A stretch of DNA of 64,000 nt from Streptomyces sp. f51 (lineage in GTDB: Bacteria > Actinomycetota > Actinomycetes > Streptomycetales > Streptomycetaceae), in assembly GCF_037940415.1 (NCBI RefSeq), contig NZ_CP149798.1, forward strand, positions 1,178,001 to 1,242,000, in the 5' to 3' direction. The position numbers and the translations under genes are program-made. Shown here piece after piece: positions 15,068 through 22,576 of the stretch. The notes under the pieces were generated by a model that was not told the DNA's origin, made no database searches, and worked only from the letters and a program-made list of their open reading frames with translations. Position 1 is the first letter of the stretch, and each line of letters begins with the position of its first letter.

Positions 15068-15997
15068 GTGACAGCTCAGACGCGACGACTCATGCTCCTC
15101 GACACCGCCTCGCTGTACTTCCGCGCCTATTTCGGTGTGCCGGAATCCGTGAAGGCGCCGGACGGCACGCCGGTGAACGCGGTGCGCGGGCTGCTGGAGT
15201 TCATCGACCGCCTGGTCAAGGACCACCGGCCGGACGATCTGGTGGCCTGCATGGACGCGGACTGGCGCCCGCAGTGGCGGGTCGACCTGATCCCGTCGTA
15301 CAAGGCGCACCGGGTCGCGACGCCGACCGAGACCGGCCCGGACGAGGAGGAGGTGCCGGACACGCTCTCCCCGCAGGTGCCCGTCATCGAGGAGGTCCTG
15401 GACGCGCTGGGCATCGCGCGCGTGGGAGTCGCCGGGTACGAGGCGGACGACGTGATCGGCACGTTCACCGGACGGGCGAGCGGCCCGGTCGACATCGTCA
15501 CCGGCGACCGCGACCTGTATCAACTCGTCGACGACGAGCGGGGGGTGCGCGTGCTGTACCCCCTCAAGGGCGTCGGCACGCTCCAGCTGACCGACGAGGC
15601 CTGGCTGCGCGAGAAGTACGGCGTCGACGGTCCCGGGTACGCGGATCTGGCGCTGCTGCGCGGCGACCCGAGCGACGGGCTGCCGGGGGTGCCGGGCATC
15701 GGGGAGAAGACGGCCGCCAAGCTGCTGGCCGAGTTCGGCGACCTGGCCGGGATCATGGCCGCCGTCGAGGACCCCAAGGCGAAGCTGACCCCCTCGCAGC
15801 GCAAGCGACTGGACGAGTCCCGCCCGTACATCGCCGTGGCGCCGACGGTCGTCAAGGTGGCGGGGGACGTACCGCTCCCCGCGGTGGACACGGCACTGCC
15901 GCACGCCCCGCGCCATCCCGCCGCACTGGACGAGCTCGCCGGGCGCTGGGGTCTGGGCGGCTCGCTGAACCGTCTGCTCGCGACCCTGGAGGCATAG
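15068..15997 (+). CDS. 5'-3' exonuclease (FEN/Pol I N-terminal nuclease family)
   Basis: A 309-residue structure-specific nuclease. MLLDTASLYFRAYF carries the first metal-binding Asp, and DLVACMDADW, GYEADDVIGT and VTGDRDLYQLV carry further acidic residues. GVPGIGEKTAAKLL is the helix-hairpin-helix that grips DNA. It acts on 5' flaps and primers in replication and repair, like ExoIX or the N-terminal domain of Pol I. The start is uncertain: GTG 15044, ATG 15056 and ATG 15059 are in frame upstream, but none has a ribosome site. A PafBC-type promoter would place transcription start at GTG 15068. Monocistronic, divergent from the betaine transporter. Confidence 0.85.
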   Translation: MTAQTRRLMLLDTASLYFRAYFGVPESVKAPDGTPVNAVRGLLEFIDRLVKDHRPDDLVACMDADWRPQWRVDLIPSYKAHRVATPTETGPDEEEVPDTLSPQVPVIEEVLDALGIARVGVAGYEADDVIGTFTGRASGPVDIVTGDRDLYQLVDDERGVRVLYPLKGVGTLQLTDEAWLREKYGVDGPGYADLALLRGDPSDGLPGVPGIGEKTAAKLLAEFGDLAGIMAAVEDPKAKLTPSQRKRLDESRPYIAVAPTVVKVAGDVPLPAVDTALPHAPRHPAALDELAGRWGLGGSLNRLLATLEA

Positions 15998-16062
15998 TTG
16001 AACACTTCTGGCGTGACCGATACCGGTTCGTGCATGGTTACTGCACACGAAGAGGTGCTAAC

Positions 16063-16076
16063 TTAGGTAAGCCTAA
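16063..16076. promoter_or_regulatory. Iron box (DmdR/IdeR-type): TTAGG-TAAG-CCTAA
   Basis: A dyad with TTAGG/CCTAA arms 21 bp before the start of the siderophore-interacting protein gene. It matches the core of the actinobacterial iron-repressor box (TTAGGTTAG-like half sites). Predicts repression when iron is plentiful. Confidence 0.8.
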
Positions 16077-16097
16077 CCATGTGAACAGGAGGCAGTC

Positions 16098-16934
16098 ATG
16101 GCAGAGCGCCCGGAACGCAAGCCCCGGAAGCCCCACTCCGCGATGGTCGTGCGGACCGAGCGGCTGACCCCTCACATGCAGCGCGTGGTGCTGGGGGGCG
16201 ACACTCTCGCGGACTTCGCCACGAGCGGCAGAACCGACCACTATGTGAAGCTGCTGTTCGGGCCGCCGGGTGTCACGTATCCCGAGCCCTTCGACCTGGA
16301 GCGCGTCCGCGAGGAGTTCCCGCGCGAGCAGTGGCCGGTGACGCGGACGTACACGGTGCGCGCCTGGGACGCCGAGACGCGTGAGCTGACCCTGGACTTC
16401 GTGGTGCACGGGGACGAGGGGCTCGCGGGACCGTGGGCCCTTCGGGCGCGGCCGGGCGAGGTCGTGCGGTTCATGGGCCCCGGTGGCGCGTACGCCCCCG
16501 ACACGGATGCCGACTGGCATCTGCTCGCCGGTGACGAGAGCGCGCTGCCCGCCATCGCCGCCGCGCTGGAGTCACTGCCCGACGCCGCCACCGTCCGCGC
16601 CTTCGTCGAGGTCTCCGGACCCGAGGAGGAGCAGAAGATCGACTCCGACGCGGAGATCGTCTGGCTGCACCGCGGCGACCGGCCCATCGGCGCCGCCCTG
16701 GTGGAGGCCGTACGGGCCCTGGAGTTCCCGGAGGGCCGGGTGCACGCGTTCGTGCACGGCGAGGCCGGCTTCGTGAAGGAACTGCGGGCCCTGCTGCGGG
16801 TCGAGCACCGGATTCCGCGCGAGGACCTGTCGATCTCGGGTTACTGGCGCCTCGGCCACAACGAGGACGGCTGGCAGGCCGCCAAGCGCGACTGGAACGC
16901 CCGGGTGGAGGCGGAGCAGGAGACCTCGGCCTGA
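16098..16934 (+). CDS. Siderophore-interacting protein (FAD-binding ferric-siderophore reductase)
   Basis: A 278-residue SIP/ViuB-family flavoprotein. An FAD-binding barrel (TRTYTVRAWD is the RxYT flavin motif, about residues 90-99) is followed by a NAD(P)H-binding-like domain (WHLLAGDESALPAIAAALESLP). The C-terminal GYWRLGHNEDGW is typical of the family. It releases iron from ferric siderophores in the cytoplasm by reduction. The ribosome site AGGAGG lies just before ATG 16098 and an iron box at 16063-16076, so iron-dependent repression is expected. Monocistronic, ending at the hairpin 16962-17002. Confidence 0.9.
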   Translation: MAERPERKPRKPHSAMVVRTERLTPHMQRVVLGGDTLADFATSGRTDHYVKLLFGPPGVTYPEPFDLERVREEFPREQWPVTRTYTVRAWDAETRELTLDFVVHGDEGLAGPWALRARPGEVVRFMGPGGAYAPDTDADWHLLAGDESALPAIAAALESLPDAATVRAFVEVSGPEEEQKIDSDAEIVWLHRGDRPIGAALVEAVRALEFPEGRVHAFVHGEAGFVKELRALLRVEHRIPREDLSISGYWRLGHNEDGWQAAKRDWNARVEAEQETSA

Positions 16935-16961
16935 GGCCGGATCCTCGACGCCCCGCACCTC

Positions 16962-17002
16962 GTCAGGAGGCGGACCCGCATGACGCGGGCCCGCCTCCTG
17001 AC
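16962..17002. terminator. Bidirectional terminator
   Basis: Perfect 12-bp arms GTCAGGAGGCGG (16962-16973) and CCGCCTCCTGAC (16991-17002) between the convergent siderophore-interacting-protein gene and the ABC permease gene. Confidence 0.85.
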
Positions 17003-17028
17003 GTCTGTAAGGGTTCCGTGCGCAGGGG

Positions 17029-17805
17029 CTACACCGAGCGCTGGTACGACCTGAAGGTGCGGATCGACAGCCAGACCGCCGCCACCGCGAGCGCGAGCAG
17101 GCCTCCCGTCCGGCCGAGGACGCCACCCCAGTCCGGGTGCGCCGACATCGCCGAACGGCCCGCGACCATGGCCCAGTCGAGCGGGTTGAAGCCGGCAACG
17201 TGCCGGATCCAGTCCGGCATCCGGGAGGGTGCCATGAAGGCGCTGGAGAGGAAGGTCAGCGGCAGCAGCAGGAAGGTGTTGATCCCGATGATCGACTCCC
17301 GCTCCCGGACCAGCATGCCCAGCGCGTTGGACAGCGCGCCGAACACCGTGCCGAGCAGCACCGAGGCGAGGACCAGGATCGCCACACCGCCCGCGCCGCC
17401 GGGGTACTCGGCACCCCCGGCCAGCCCGAGCAGGACGATGACGACGGACTGGAGGGCGGTGATCAGGCCGTTGTTGACGACGTTGCCGTTCATCAGCGCC
17501 GCCCGGCTGACCGGGGTGGTGAGGAACCGGTCGAGGGTGCCCCGCTGGATCTCCTCCAACGTGCCCATGCCGGCCCACATGTTGGAGCTGAGGGCGCTCA
17601 TCACGACCACCCCCGGCACCAGGTAGTCGAGGTACGAACCGGTGCCGAAACCGCCGAGCTCGACGACCTGCTTGAAGAGACCGCCGAACAGGAACAGCCA
17701 GATCACCGGCTGGATGAGGGTGATGATCGCGTAGGCGGGCTGACGGGCGAACACCATCAGCTGGCGCTGCGTCATGTACCAGGTCTGGGAGACGGCCGCG
17801 CTCAT
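17029..17805 (-). CDS. ABC-2 type permease (DrrB-like exporter subunit)
   Basis: A 258-residue membrane protein with six predicted helices and the ABC-2 family core (PGVVVMSALSSNMWAGMGTLEEIQRGTLDRFLTTPVSR, in parts; LPLTFLSSAFMAPSRMP). Such permeases pair with DrrA-like ATPases to export drugs, antibiotics or lipids. Its ATG overlaps the stop of the ATPase gene by 4 bp (17802-17805), a tight coupling. The substrate is unknown; the PadR regulator upstream suggests a xenobiotic or self-made compound. Confidence 0.87.
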   Translation of the reverse strand: MSAAVSQTWYMTQRQLMVFARQPAYAIITLIQPVIWLFLFGGLFKQVVELGGFGTGSYLDYLVPGVVVMSALSSNMWAGMGTLEEIQRGTLDRFLTTPVSRAALMNGNVVNNGLITALQSVVIVLLGLAGGAEYPGGAGGVAILVLASVLLGTVFGALSNALGMLVRERESIIGINTFLLLPLTFLSSAFMAPSRMPDWIRHVAGFNPLDWAMVAGRSAMSAHPDWGGVLGRTGGLLALAVAAVWLSIRTFRSYQRSV

Positions 17806-18818
17806 CGGGCACCTCCGGCGAGGACGAGGGAACCGGCGTCGTCCGATCCGGCTTCCGAGTAACGGCGGCCCGCGTAGCGGAGGTAGACGTCGTCGAGCGA
17901 GGGGCGGGCCACGGTCGCGGACACGACCCGGGCCCCGGCCCGCTCCAGCGCGCCGAGCAGCACGGGCACGGTGGCTCCGCCGTCGTCGGCGCGGACGCTG
18001 ATCCGCCGTCCGTCGAACAGGACCTGGTGCACGCCGGGCAGATTCCCGAGGGCGCCCTCAAGGAGCGTACGTCCGGCGTCGCCGACCGCCTCGGCCAGTT
18101 CCACATGGACGGCGTCGCCGCGGAGTTCGCCCTTGAGCTCGTCCGGGGTGCCCTCGACGACGACCCGTCCGCGGTCGACGATGGCGACGCGCTCGGCGAG
18201 CCGGTCGGCCTCCTCCAGATGGTGCGTGGTGAGCAGGATGGTCAGGCCGTCGTCGCCGGCGAGCCTCGCGATCTCGTCCCACATCGCGGTGCGGGCCTCG
18301 GGGTCGAGTCCGGTGGTGGGTTCGTCGAGGAAGAGCACCTCGGGACGGTGGACCAGACCGAGGGCCACGTCCAGACGCCGCCGCATGCCGCCCGAGTACC
18401 CCTTGACCGGGCGCCGCGCGGCCTCGCTGAGGGCGAACCGCTCCAGGAGTTCGTCGGCCCGGCGGTCCAGGGCCGCGCCCCTGAGGCCGTGGAGCCTGCC
18501 CTGGAGGCGGAGGTTCTCCCGGCCGGTCGCCACCGGGTCGGCGCCCGAGTTCTGGGCGACCACGCCGATCGCGCGCCGCACCCGGTCCGGGTGGCGCAGC
18601 ACGTCGTGGCCCGCGACGGTGGCGGTGCCCGAGTCGGGGCGGGCCAGGGTGGTGAGGATCTTGACGGTGGTGGACTTGCCGGCGCCGTTCGGGCCGAGGA
18701 GGCCGAAGACGGTGCCCTGTCCGACGGTGATGTCCATGCCGCTGAGCGCGGTGACGTCACCGGAGTACGTCTTGATCAGCTGACGCGCCTCGACCGCGGG
18801 CGCACGTGTGTCCGTCAT
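17802..18818 (-). CDS. DrrA-like ABC exporter ATP-binding protein
   Basis: A 338-residue ATPase. Walker A is GPNGAGKSTTVKIL, the signature YSGGMRRRLDVALGL, Walker B VLFLDEPTTGLD, and the switch His is in TTHHLEEA. Its C-terminal extension (DGRRISVRADDGG; ATVARPSLDDVYLRYAG) is the DrrA-type regulatory tail. GGGAGAG lies about 10 bp before ATG 18818. First gene of a drrAB-type operon; a PadR regulator gene lies upstream on the same strand after a 340-bp repeat-bearing gap. Confidence 0.9.
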   Translation of the reverse strand: MTDTRAPAVEARQLIKTYSGDVTALSGMDITVGQGTVFGLLGPNGAGKSTTVKILTTLARPDSGTATVAGHDVLRHPDRVRRAIGVVAQNSGADPVATGRENLRLQGRLHGLRGAALDRRADELLERFALSEAARRPVKGYSGGMRRRLDVALGLVHRPEVLFLDEPTTGLDPEARTAMWDEIARLAGDDGLTILLTTHHLEEADRLAERVAIVDRGRVVVEGTPDELKGELRGDAVHVELAEAVGDAGRTLLEGALGNLPGVHQVLFDGRRISVRADDGGATVPVLLGALERAGARVVSATVARPSLDDVYLRYAGRRYSEAGSDDAGSLVLAGGAR

Positions 18819-19160
18819 GACGACTGCTCTCCCAAGTGAGCGGATGCCCGGCCGGAGCCGGGTGATCTCGGATTCCCGGGTGGTTCCGGGTGGTTGCCGG
18901 GCCGCCCGACGTGAAGCCGAGTGGTCCCGGGTGACTGCCGGGCCGCTCGGCGTGAAGCCGTTCGGTCCCGGGTGGCCGAGCCGCCCGGCCGAGGCCGGGT
19001 GATCTCGGTGATCGCCGATCCGATCCGCGTGAGGAGCGCCGGGCTATCCTGGGTGTGCCGCACCTCGATCGCCTGGAGCCGCCGCACGGCGGATTCGGTT
19101 CGGGGTTCGAGACCCTGGCGGGACTGCTCCAACAGTCCTGCCGGGGTCTGTTCTCCGGGG
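18819..19160. other. Non-coding gap between PadR and exporter genes, with tandem 41-bp repeat
   Basis: 342 bp without a gene. At 18887-18927 and 18928-18968 two 41-bp units lie head to tail with 34 of 41 positions the same; a degenerate partial third unit follows. The exporter promoter must lie here, but no clear -10/-35 pair or PadR-like dyad stands out. Confidence 0.55.
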
Positions 19161-19802
19161 TCACGTGTCGAAGGCGCGCTCCTCCAGTTCCTGGAATTCG
19201 GGCGGGATCTCCCCCGTCTCGTGGAACGTCCGCCACGCCTCGACGCCGGGCAGCGTGCCGTCCCCGAGTTCCGCGAGGAACCCCCGGACCCAGGCCGCCT
19301 GCGCCTCGATCATGTGCAGTTGGTACTCGGTCTCCACCAGGAAGAGCCGGGGCAGCGTCTCGTACAGCTTCGTCAGGCCGCCGCGGGCGCTCGCGGCCTG
19401 CACCTCAAGGGAGTTGAGCCGCTCCGCGAGGAGCCGTGCGACCTCGTCCGGAGGCAGGACCCCCATCAGCGACAGCGCGGTCTCGAAGATCGGGTACTCC
19501 CGCGCGGGGACGGCCATCAGGTCGGAGAGCCATTCGGTCGTCTCCTCGCGCCCGGCCTCGGTGATGCCGTAGATCGTGCGCTCCGGACGGTTGCCCTGCC
19601 GCTCGACGTCGGTGACCTCGACGAAGCCGTGCCGCTCCAGGTTCTGCACGACCGTGTACAGCGATCCGTAGTTGATCTTCGTGCTGGTGTCCTTGCCCTG
19701 GCGGCGCAGCGTCCGGGCGATCTCGTACGGATGCATCGGCTTCTGCCAGAGCGTCGTCATGACGGCGAGCGCCAGCGGGTTGTTCAGCTTGCGCCGCTTC
19801 AT
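19161..19802 (-). CDS. PadR-family transcriptional regulator
   Basis: A 213-residue regulator. The N-terminal winged helix (LALAVMTTLWQKPMHPYEIARTL; GSLYTVVQNLERHGFVEV) is typical of PadR, and the C-terminal half is the helical AphA/Vir-type dimer domain. ATG 19802 has AAGGG 9 bp upstream; the frame stays open to 20078 but a promoter (-35 19869-19874, -10 19845-19850) sits inside that extension, so the longer form is rejected. PadR proteins usually repress a neighbouring exporter until a drug-like ligand binds, which fits the DrrAB-type pair downstream. Confidence 0.87.
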   Translation of the reverse strand: MKRRKLNNPLALAVMTTLWQKPMHPYEIARTLRRQGKDTSTKINYGSLYTVVQNLERHGFVEVTDVERQGNRPERTIYGITEAGREETTEWLSDLMAVPAREYPIFETALSLMGVLPPDEVARLLAERLNSLEVQAASARGGLTKLYETLPRLFLVETEYQLHMIEAQAAWVRGFLAELGDGTLPGVEAWRTFHETGEIPPEFQELEERAFDT

Positions 19803-19844
19803 CGACGTCACCCTTCCCACCTCGCCCCCGAATATCCGTAACCG

Positions 19845-19874
19845 AACATATCGCGTGTCGGCGCAACGCGTCAA
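19845..19874 (-). promoter_or_regulatory. Vegetative promoter of the padR gene
   Basis: On the minus strand, TTGACG (19874-19869) and TATGTT (19850-19845) are 18 bp apart, close to the housekeeping sigma consensus. Transcription would start near 19838. Confidence 0.6.
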
Positions 19875-20010
19875 TGGACACGATGTATCGCGTTCGGAAG
19901 GGCACGACGGACCCCGGAGGGCGGCCGGGCACGCGCGGGCCGCACCCACGTGAGGAATTGGGCCCGTCGCCGATACGGCCGCGTCACGCGGGCGAAACAG
20001 GGTCTCCCTA

Positions 20011-20032
20011 ATTTCTGTCACCCGACAGGAAT
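20011..20032. promoter_or_regulatory. TetR-type operator, copy 1 (before the APC permease)
   Basis: Arms ATTTCTGTC (20011-20019) and GACAGGAAT (20024-20032) around ACCC, one mismatch, preceded by CCTA. An almost identical palindrome lies at 28262-28283 before the DUF1989/carboxylase operon. It is 35 bp from the permease start. Confidence 0.75.
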
Positions 20033-20067
20033 CCCGATCGCCCTTCGCGCCGAAGGCAGGTGCCGCC

Positions 20068-21612
20068 GTGACCACCACCGCCCCCTCCGACGTACGTCCC
20101 GATCCGCCCGCGTCCCCGGACGACCGTTCCCTGACCGAGTTCGGCTACCGCCAGGAACTGCACCGCAGCCTCGGCCGGTACGCCTCGTTCGCCGCCGGGT
20201 TCTCGTTCATCTCCGTCCTCACCACCGTCTTCCAGTTCTTCGCCTTCGGGTACGCGTTCGGCGGCCCGGTCTTCTTCTGGACCTGGCCCGCCGTGTTCGC
20301 CGGCCAGCTCGCGGTCGCCGCGTGCTTCGCGGAACTGGCCGCGCGCTATCCGATCTCCGGGGCGATCTACCAGTGGTCCTCACGCCTGTCGACCCCCGCC
20401 TTCGGCTGGTTCGCCGGCTGGATCATGGTGATCGGACAGATCGTGGTGGTCGCGGCGGCCGCGCTCGCCCTCCAGATGGTGCTCCCCGCGATCTGGTCGG
20501 GCTTCCAGCTGATCGGCCACGACCCGGCCCCGACCAGCGCCGACGGAGCGGCCAACGCGGCCGTCCTCGGCGTGGTCCTGCTCGTCCTGACCACCGTGGT
20601 CAACGTCCTCGACAACCGCGTGATGTCCGTGGTCAACCGGATCGGCGTCACCGCCGAGATCATCGGTGCCGTGCTGATCGCCGTGCTGCTTTTCACCCAC
20701 TCCGAGCGCTCCCCCGGCATCACCTTCCACACGGGCCAGGGCGGCGGAACCGGCCTGTTCGGGGCACTGATGGTGGGCTCGTTCATGGCCGCGTACGTGA
20801 TGATCGGCTTCGACAGCGCCGGGGAGATGAGCGAGGAGACCCATCACCCGAGGCGCACCGCACCCCGGACGATCCTCACCGCGCTCGGCGCCGCGGGACT
20901 GCTCGGCGGGCTGATCGTGCTCGGCGGACTGCTCGCGGCCCCGAGCCTGACCGACGGCCGGCTGGGCGTCGACGGACTGAGCTACGTCCTGACCAGCAGC
21001 CTCGGCGACGGCGTGGGCCGGGCGCTGCTCGCCGACGTGGTGGTGGCCGTCGCGGTGGCGACCCTGGCGATCCAGACCGCCGCGAGCCGCATGCTCTTCT
21101 CGATGGCCCGCGACGGCCGGCTCCCCTTCTCCGGACGGCTCGCGAAGGTCGACCCGAGGACCGGCATGCCGGGCGCTCCCGCCCTGGTCGTCGGCGTCCT
21201 CGCGGCCGCGCTGCTGCTGCTGAACTTCGCCTCCCCCGACGCGTTCCTGGCCATCGGGACCACCTGCATCGTGATGCTGTACCTCGCGTACGCGATGGTC
21301 ACCGGGCCGCTGCTGGTGCGCCGGCTGCGCGGGCGGTTCACGGCGGAGGGCACCGACGAGAGCGGCGCCCCGCTCTTCTCCCTGGGCCGCTGGGGCGTCC
21401 CCGTCAACGCGCTGGCCCTCGTCTACGGCCTGTTCATGACGGTCAACCTGGCCTGGCCGCGGGCCGCGGTGTACGACCCCGCGGGCGGGCACTGGTACTT
21501 CCGCTGGTTCACCCTGCTGTTCCTGGCCGCGACGCTGGTGGCGGGCGCGGGGTACCGGGTGTTCACGGCGCGGGCCGCGCGGGAGCCCGCGTCCGGGGCC
21601 TCGTACGCTTGA
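20068..21612 (+). CDS. APC-superfamily permease (urea/guanidine-carboxylase-system type)
   Basis: A 514-residue amino-acid-permease-fold transporter with about 12 helices. Landmarks are SFISVLTTVFQFFAFGYAFGGP at the first helix, ELAARYPISGAIYQW, and GFDSAGEMSEETHHPRRTAPR, a signature loop of the APC family. It resembles the permease subfamily found with urea carboxylase systems. The promoter palindrome shared with the carboxylase operon at 28.3 kb supports that link, so it probably imports guanidine, urea or a related nitrogen compound (inference). GTG 20068 follows AAGGCAGG. Confidence 0.8.
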   Translation: MTTTAPSDVRPDPPASPDDRSLTEFGYRQELHRSLGRYASFAAGFSFISVLTTVFQFFAFGYAFGGPVFFWTWPAVFAGQLAVAACFAELAARYPISGAIYQWSSRLSTPAFGWFAGWIMVIGQIVVVAAAALALQMVLPAIWSGFQLIGHDPAPTSADGAANAAVLGVVLLVLTTVVNVLDNRVMSVVNRIGVTAEIIGAVLIAVLLFTHSERSPGITFHTGQGGGTGLFGALMVGSFMAAYVMIGFDSAGEMSEETHHPRRTAPRTILTALGAAGLLGGLIVLGGLLAAPSLTDGRLGVDGLSYVLTSSLGDGVGRALLADVVVAVAVATLAIQTAASRMLFSMARDGRLPFSGRLAKVDPRTGMPGAPALVVGVLAAALLLLNFASPDAFLAIGTTCIVMLYLAYAMVTGPLLVRRLRGRFTAEGTDESGAPLFSLGRWGVPVNALALVYGLFMTVNLAWPRAAVYDPAGGHWYFRWFTLLFLAATLVAGAGYRVFTARAAREPASGASYA

Positions 21613-21616
21613 GCGC

Positions 21617-22576
21617 GTGAGACGCAAGCCCAGGATCCCGCCGGCTCCCCTCCCGCAGCGCCACGGGGTGGACCCCGTACGGATCAGACTGCCGCGCGAG
21701 GGGAGCTGGGCCACCGCCCGCGCCTACCTGGTGGACCGGCTCGCGGCGGGCGACGGAGTCATCGACACGATGATCGGCGAGGGGCTGATCGTCCACGAGG
21801 ACGGCCGGCCCCTGACCGCCGAGGCCGCCTACGCGCCGGGGATGTTCCTGTGGTTCCACCGCGAACTCCCCGACGAGGAGCCGGTGCCGTTCCCGCTCGA
21901 CGTGGTGTACCGCGACGATCACATCGTCGTCGCCGACAAGCCGCACTTCCTGGCCACCACCCCGCGCGGCAGCCATGTCGCCGAGACGGCCCTTGCCCGG
22001 CTGCGCCGGGACCTCGGCCTGCCGGACCTGGGCGCGGCACACCGGCTCGACCGGCTGACCGCCGGACTCGTGCTGTTCACCGTGCGGCCCGGGGAACGCG
22101 GCGCGTACCAGTCGCTGTTCCGCGACCGGCTGATCGGCAAGGAGTACGAGGCCGTGGCGCCGTACGAGCCGGGTCTGTCCCTGCCGCGCACGGTGAGCAG
22201 CCGCATCCTCAAGGAACGCGGGGTGATGGCCGCTCAGGAGGTGGCGGGAGAGCCGAACGCGGTCACGGGAGTCGAACTGGCCGAGCGCCGGGACGGTCTG
22301 GGGCGCTACCGGCTGACGCCCCGGACCGGGCAGACCCATCAGCTCCGGGTCCACATGAGCGCGCTGGGCGTGCCCATCCTCGGCGATCCGCTGTATCCGG
22401 TGGTGACCGGTCCCGTCCCGGCCGGGGACTTCCGGCGTCCGCTCCAACTGCTCGCGCGGACGCTGGAGTTCACCGATCCGGTGACCGGAAGGGCCCACCG
22501 GTTCGTCAGCGGGCGGACGCTGGAGGCGTGGACCTCGTACGACGACTGGTCGGTCCGGGGCGCCGGGGATCAGTAG
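21617..22576 (+). CDS. RluA-family pseudouridine synthase
   Basis: A 319-residue RNA-modifying enzyme. Catalytic Asp145 is in HRLDRLTAGL, and the later RTGQTHQLRVHM motif is typical of RluA-type synthases. Residues 1 to about 90 may form an S4-like RNA-binding part. It isomerises uridine in rRNA or tRNA; the exact site cannot be told. GTG 21617 is 4 bp after the permease stop. Its 3' end overlaps the convergent P450 gene by 7 bp. No functional link to the neighbours is apparent. Confidence 0.87.
   Translation: MRRKPRIPPAPLPQRHGVDPVRIRLPREGSWATARAYLVDRLAAGDGVIDTMIGEGLIVHEDGRPLTAEAAYAPGMFLWFHRELPDEEPVPFPLDVVYRDDHIVVADKPHFLATTPRGSHVAETALARLRRDLGLPDLGAAHRLDRLTAGLVLFTVRPGERGAYQSLFRDRLIGKEYEAVAPYEPGLSLPRTVSSRILKERGVMAAQEVAGEPNAVTGVELAERRDGLGRYRLTPRTGQTHQLRVHMSALGVPILGDPLYPVVTGPVPAGDFRRPLQLLARTLEFTDPVTGRAHRFVSGRTLEAWTSYDDWSVRGAGDQ

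Noticed and set aside
18887..18968. CRISPR-like repeat array
   Set aside because: Only two adjacent, imperfect units with no spacers between them and no cas genes nearby.
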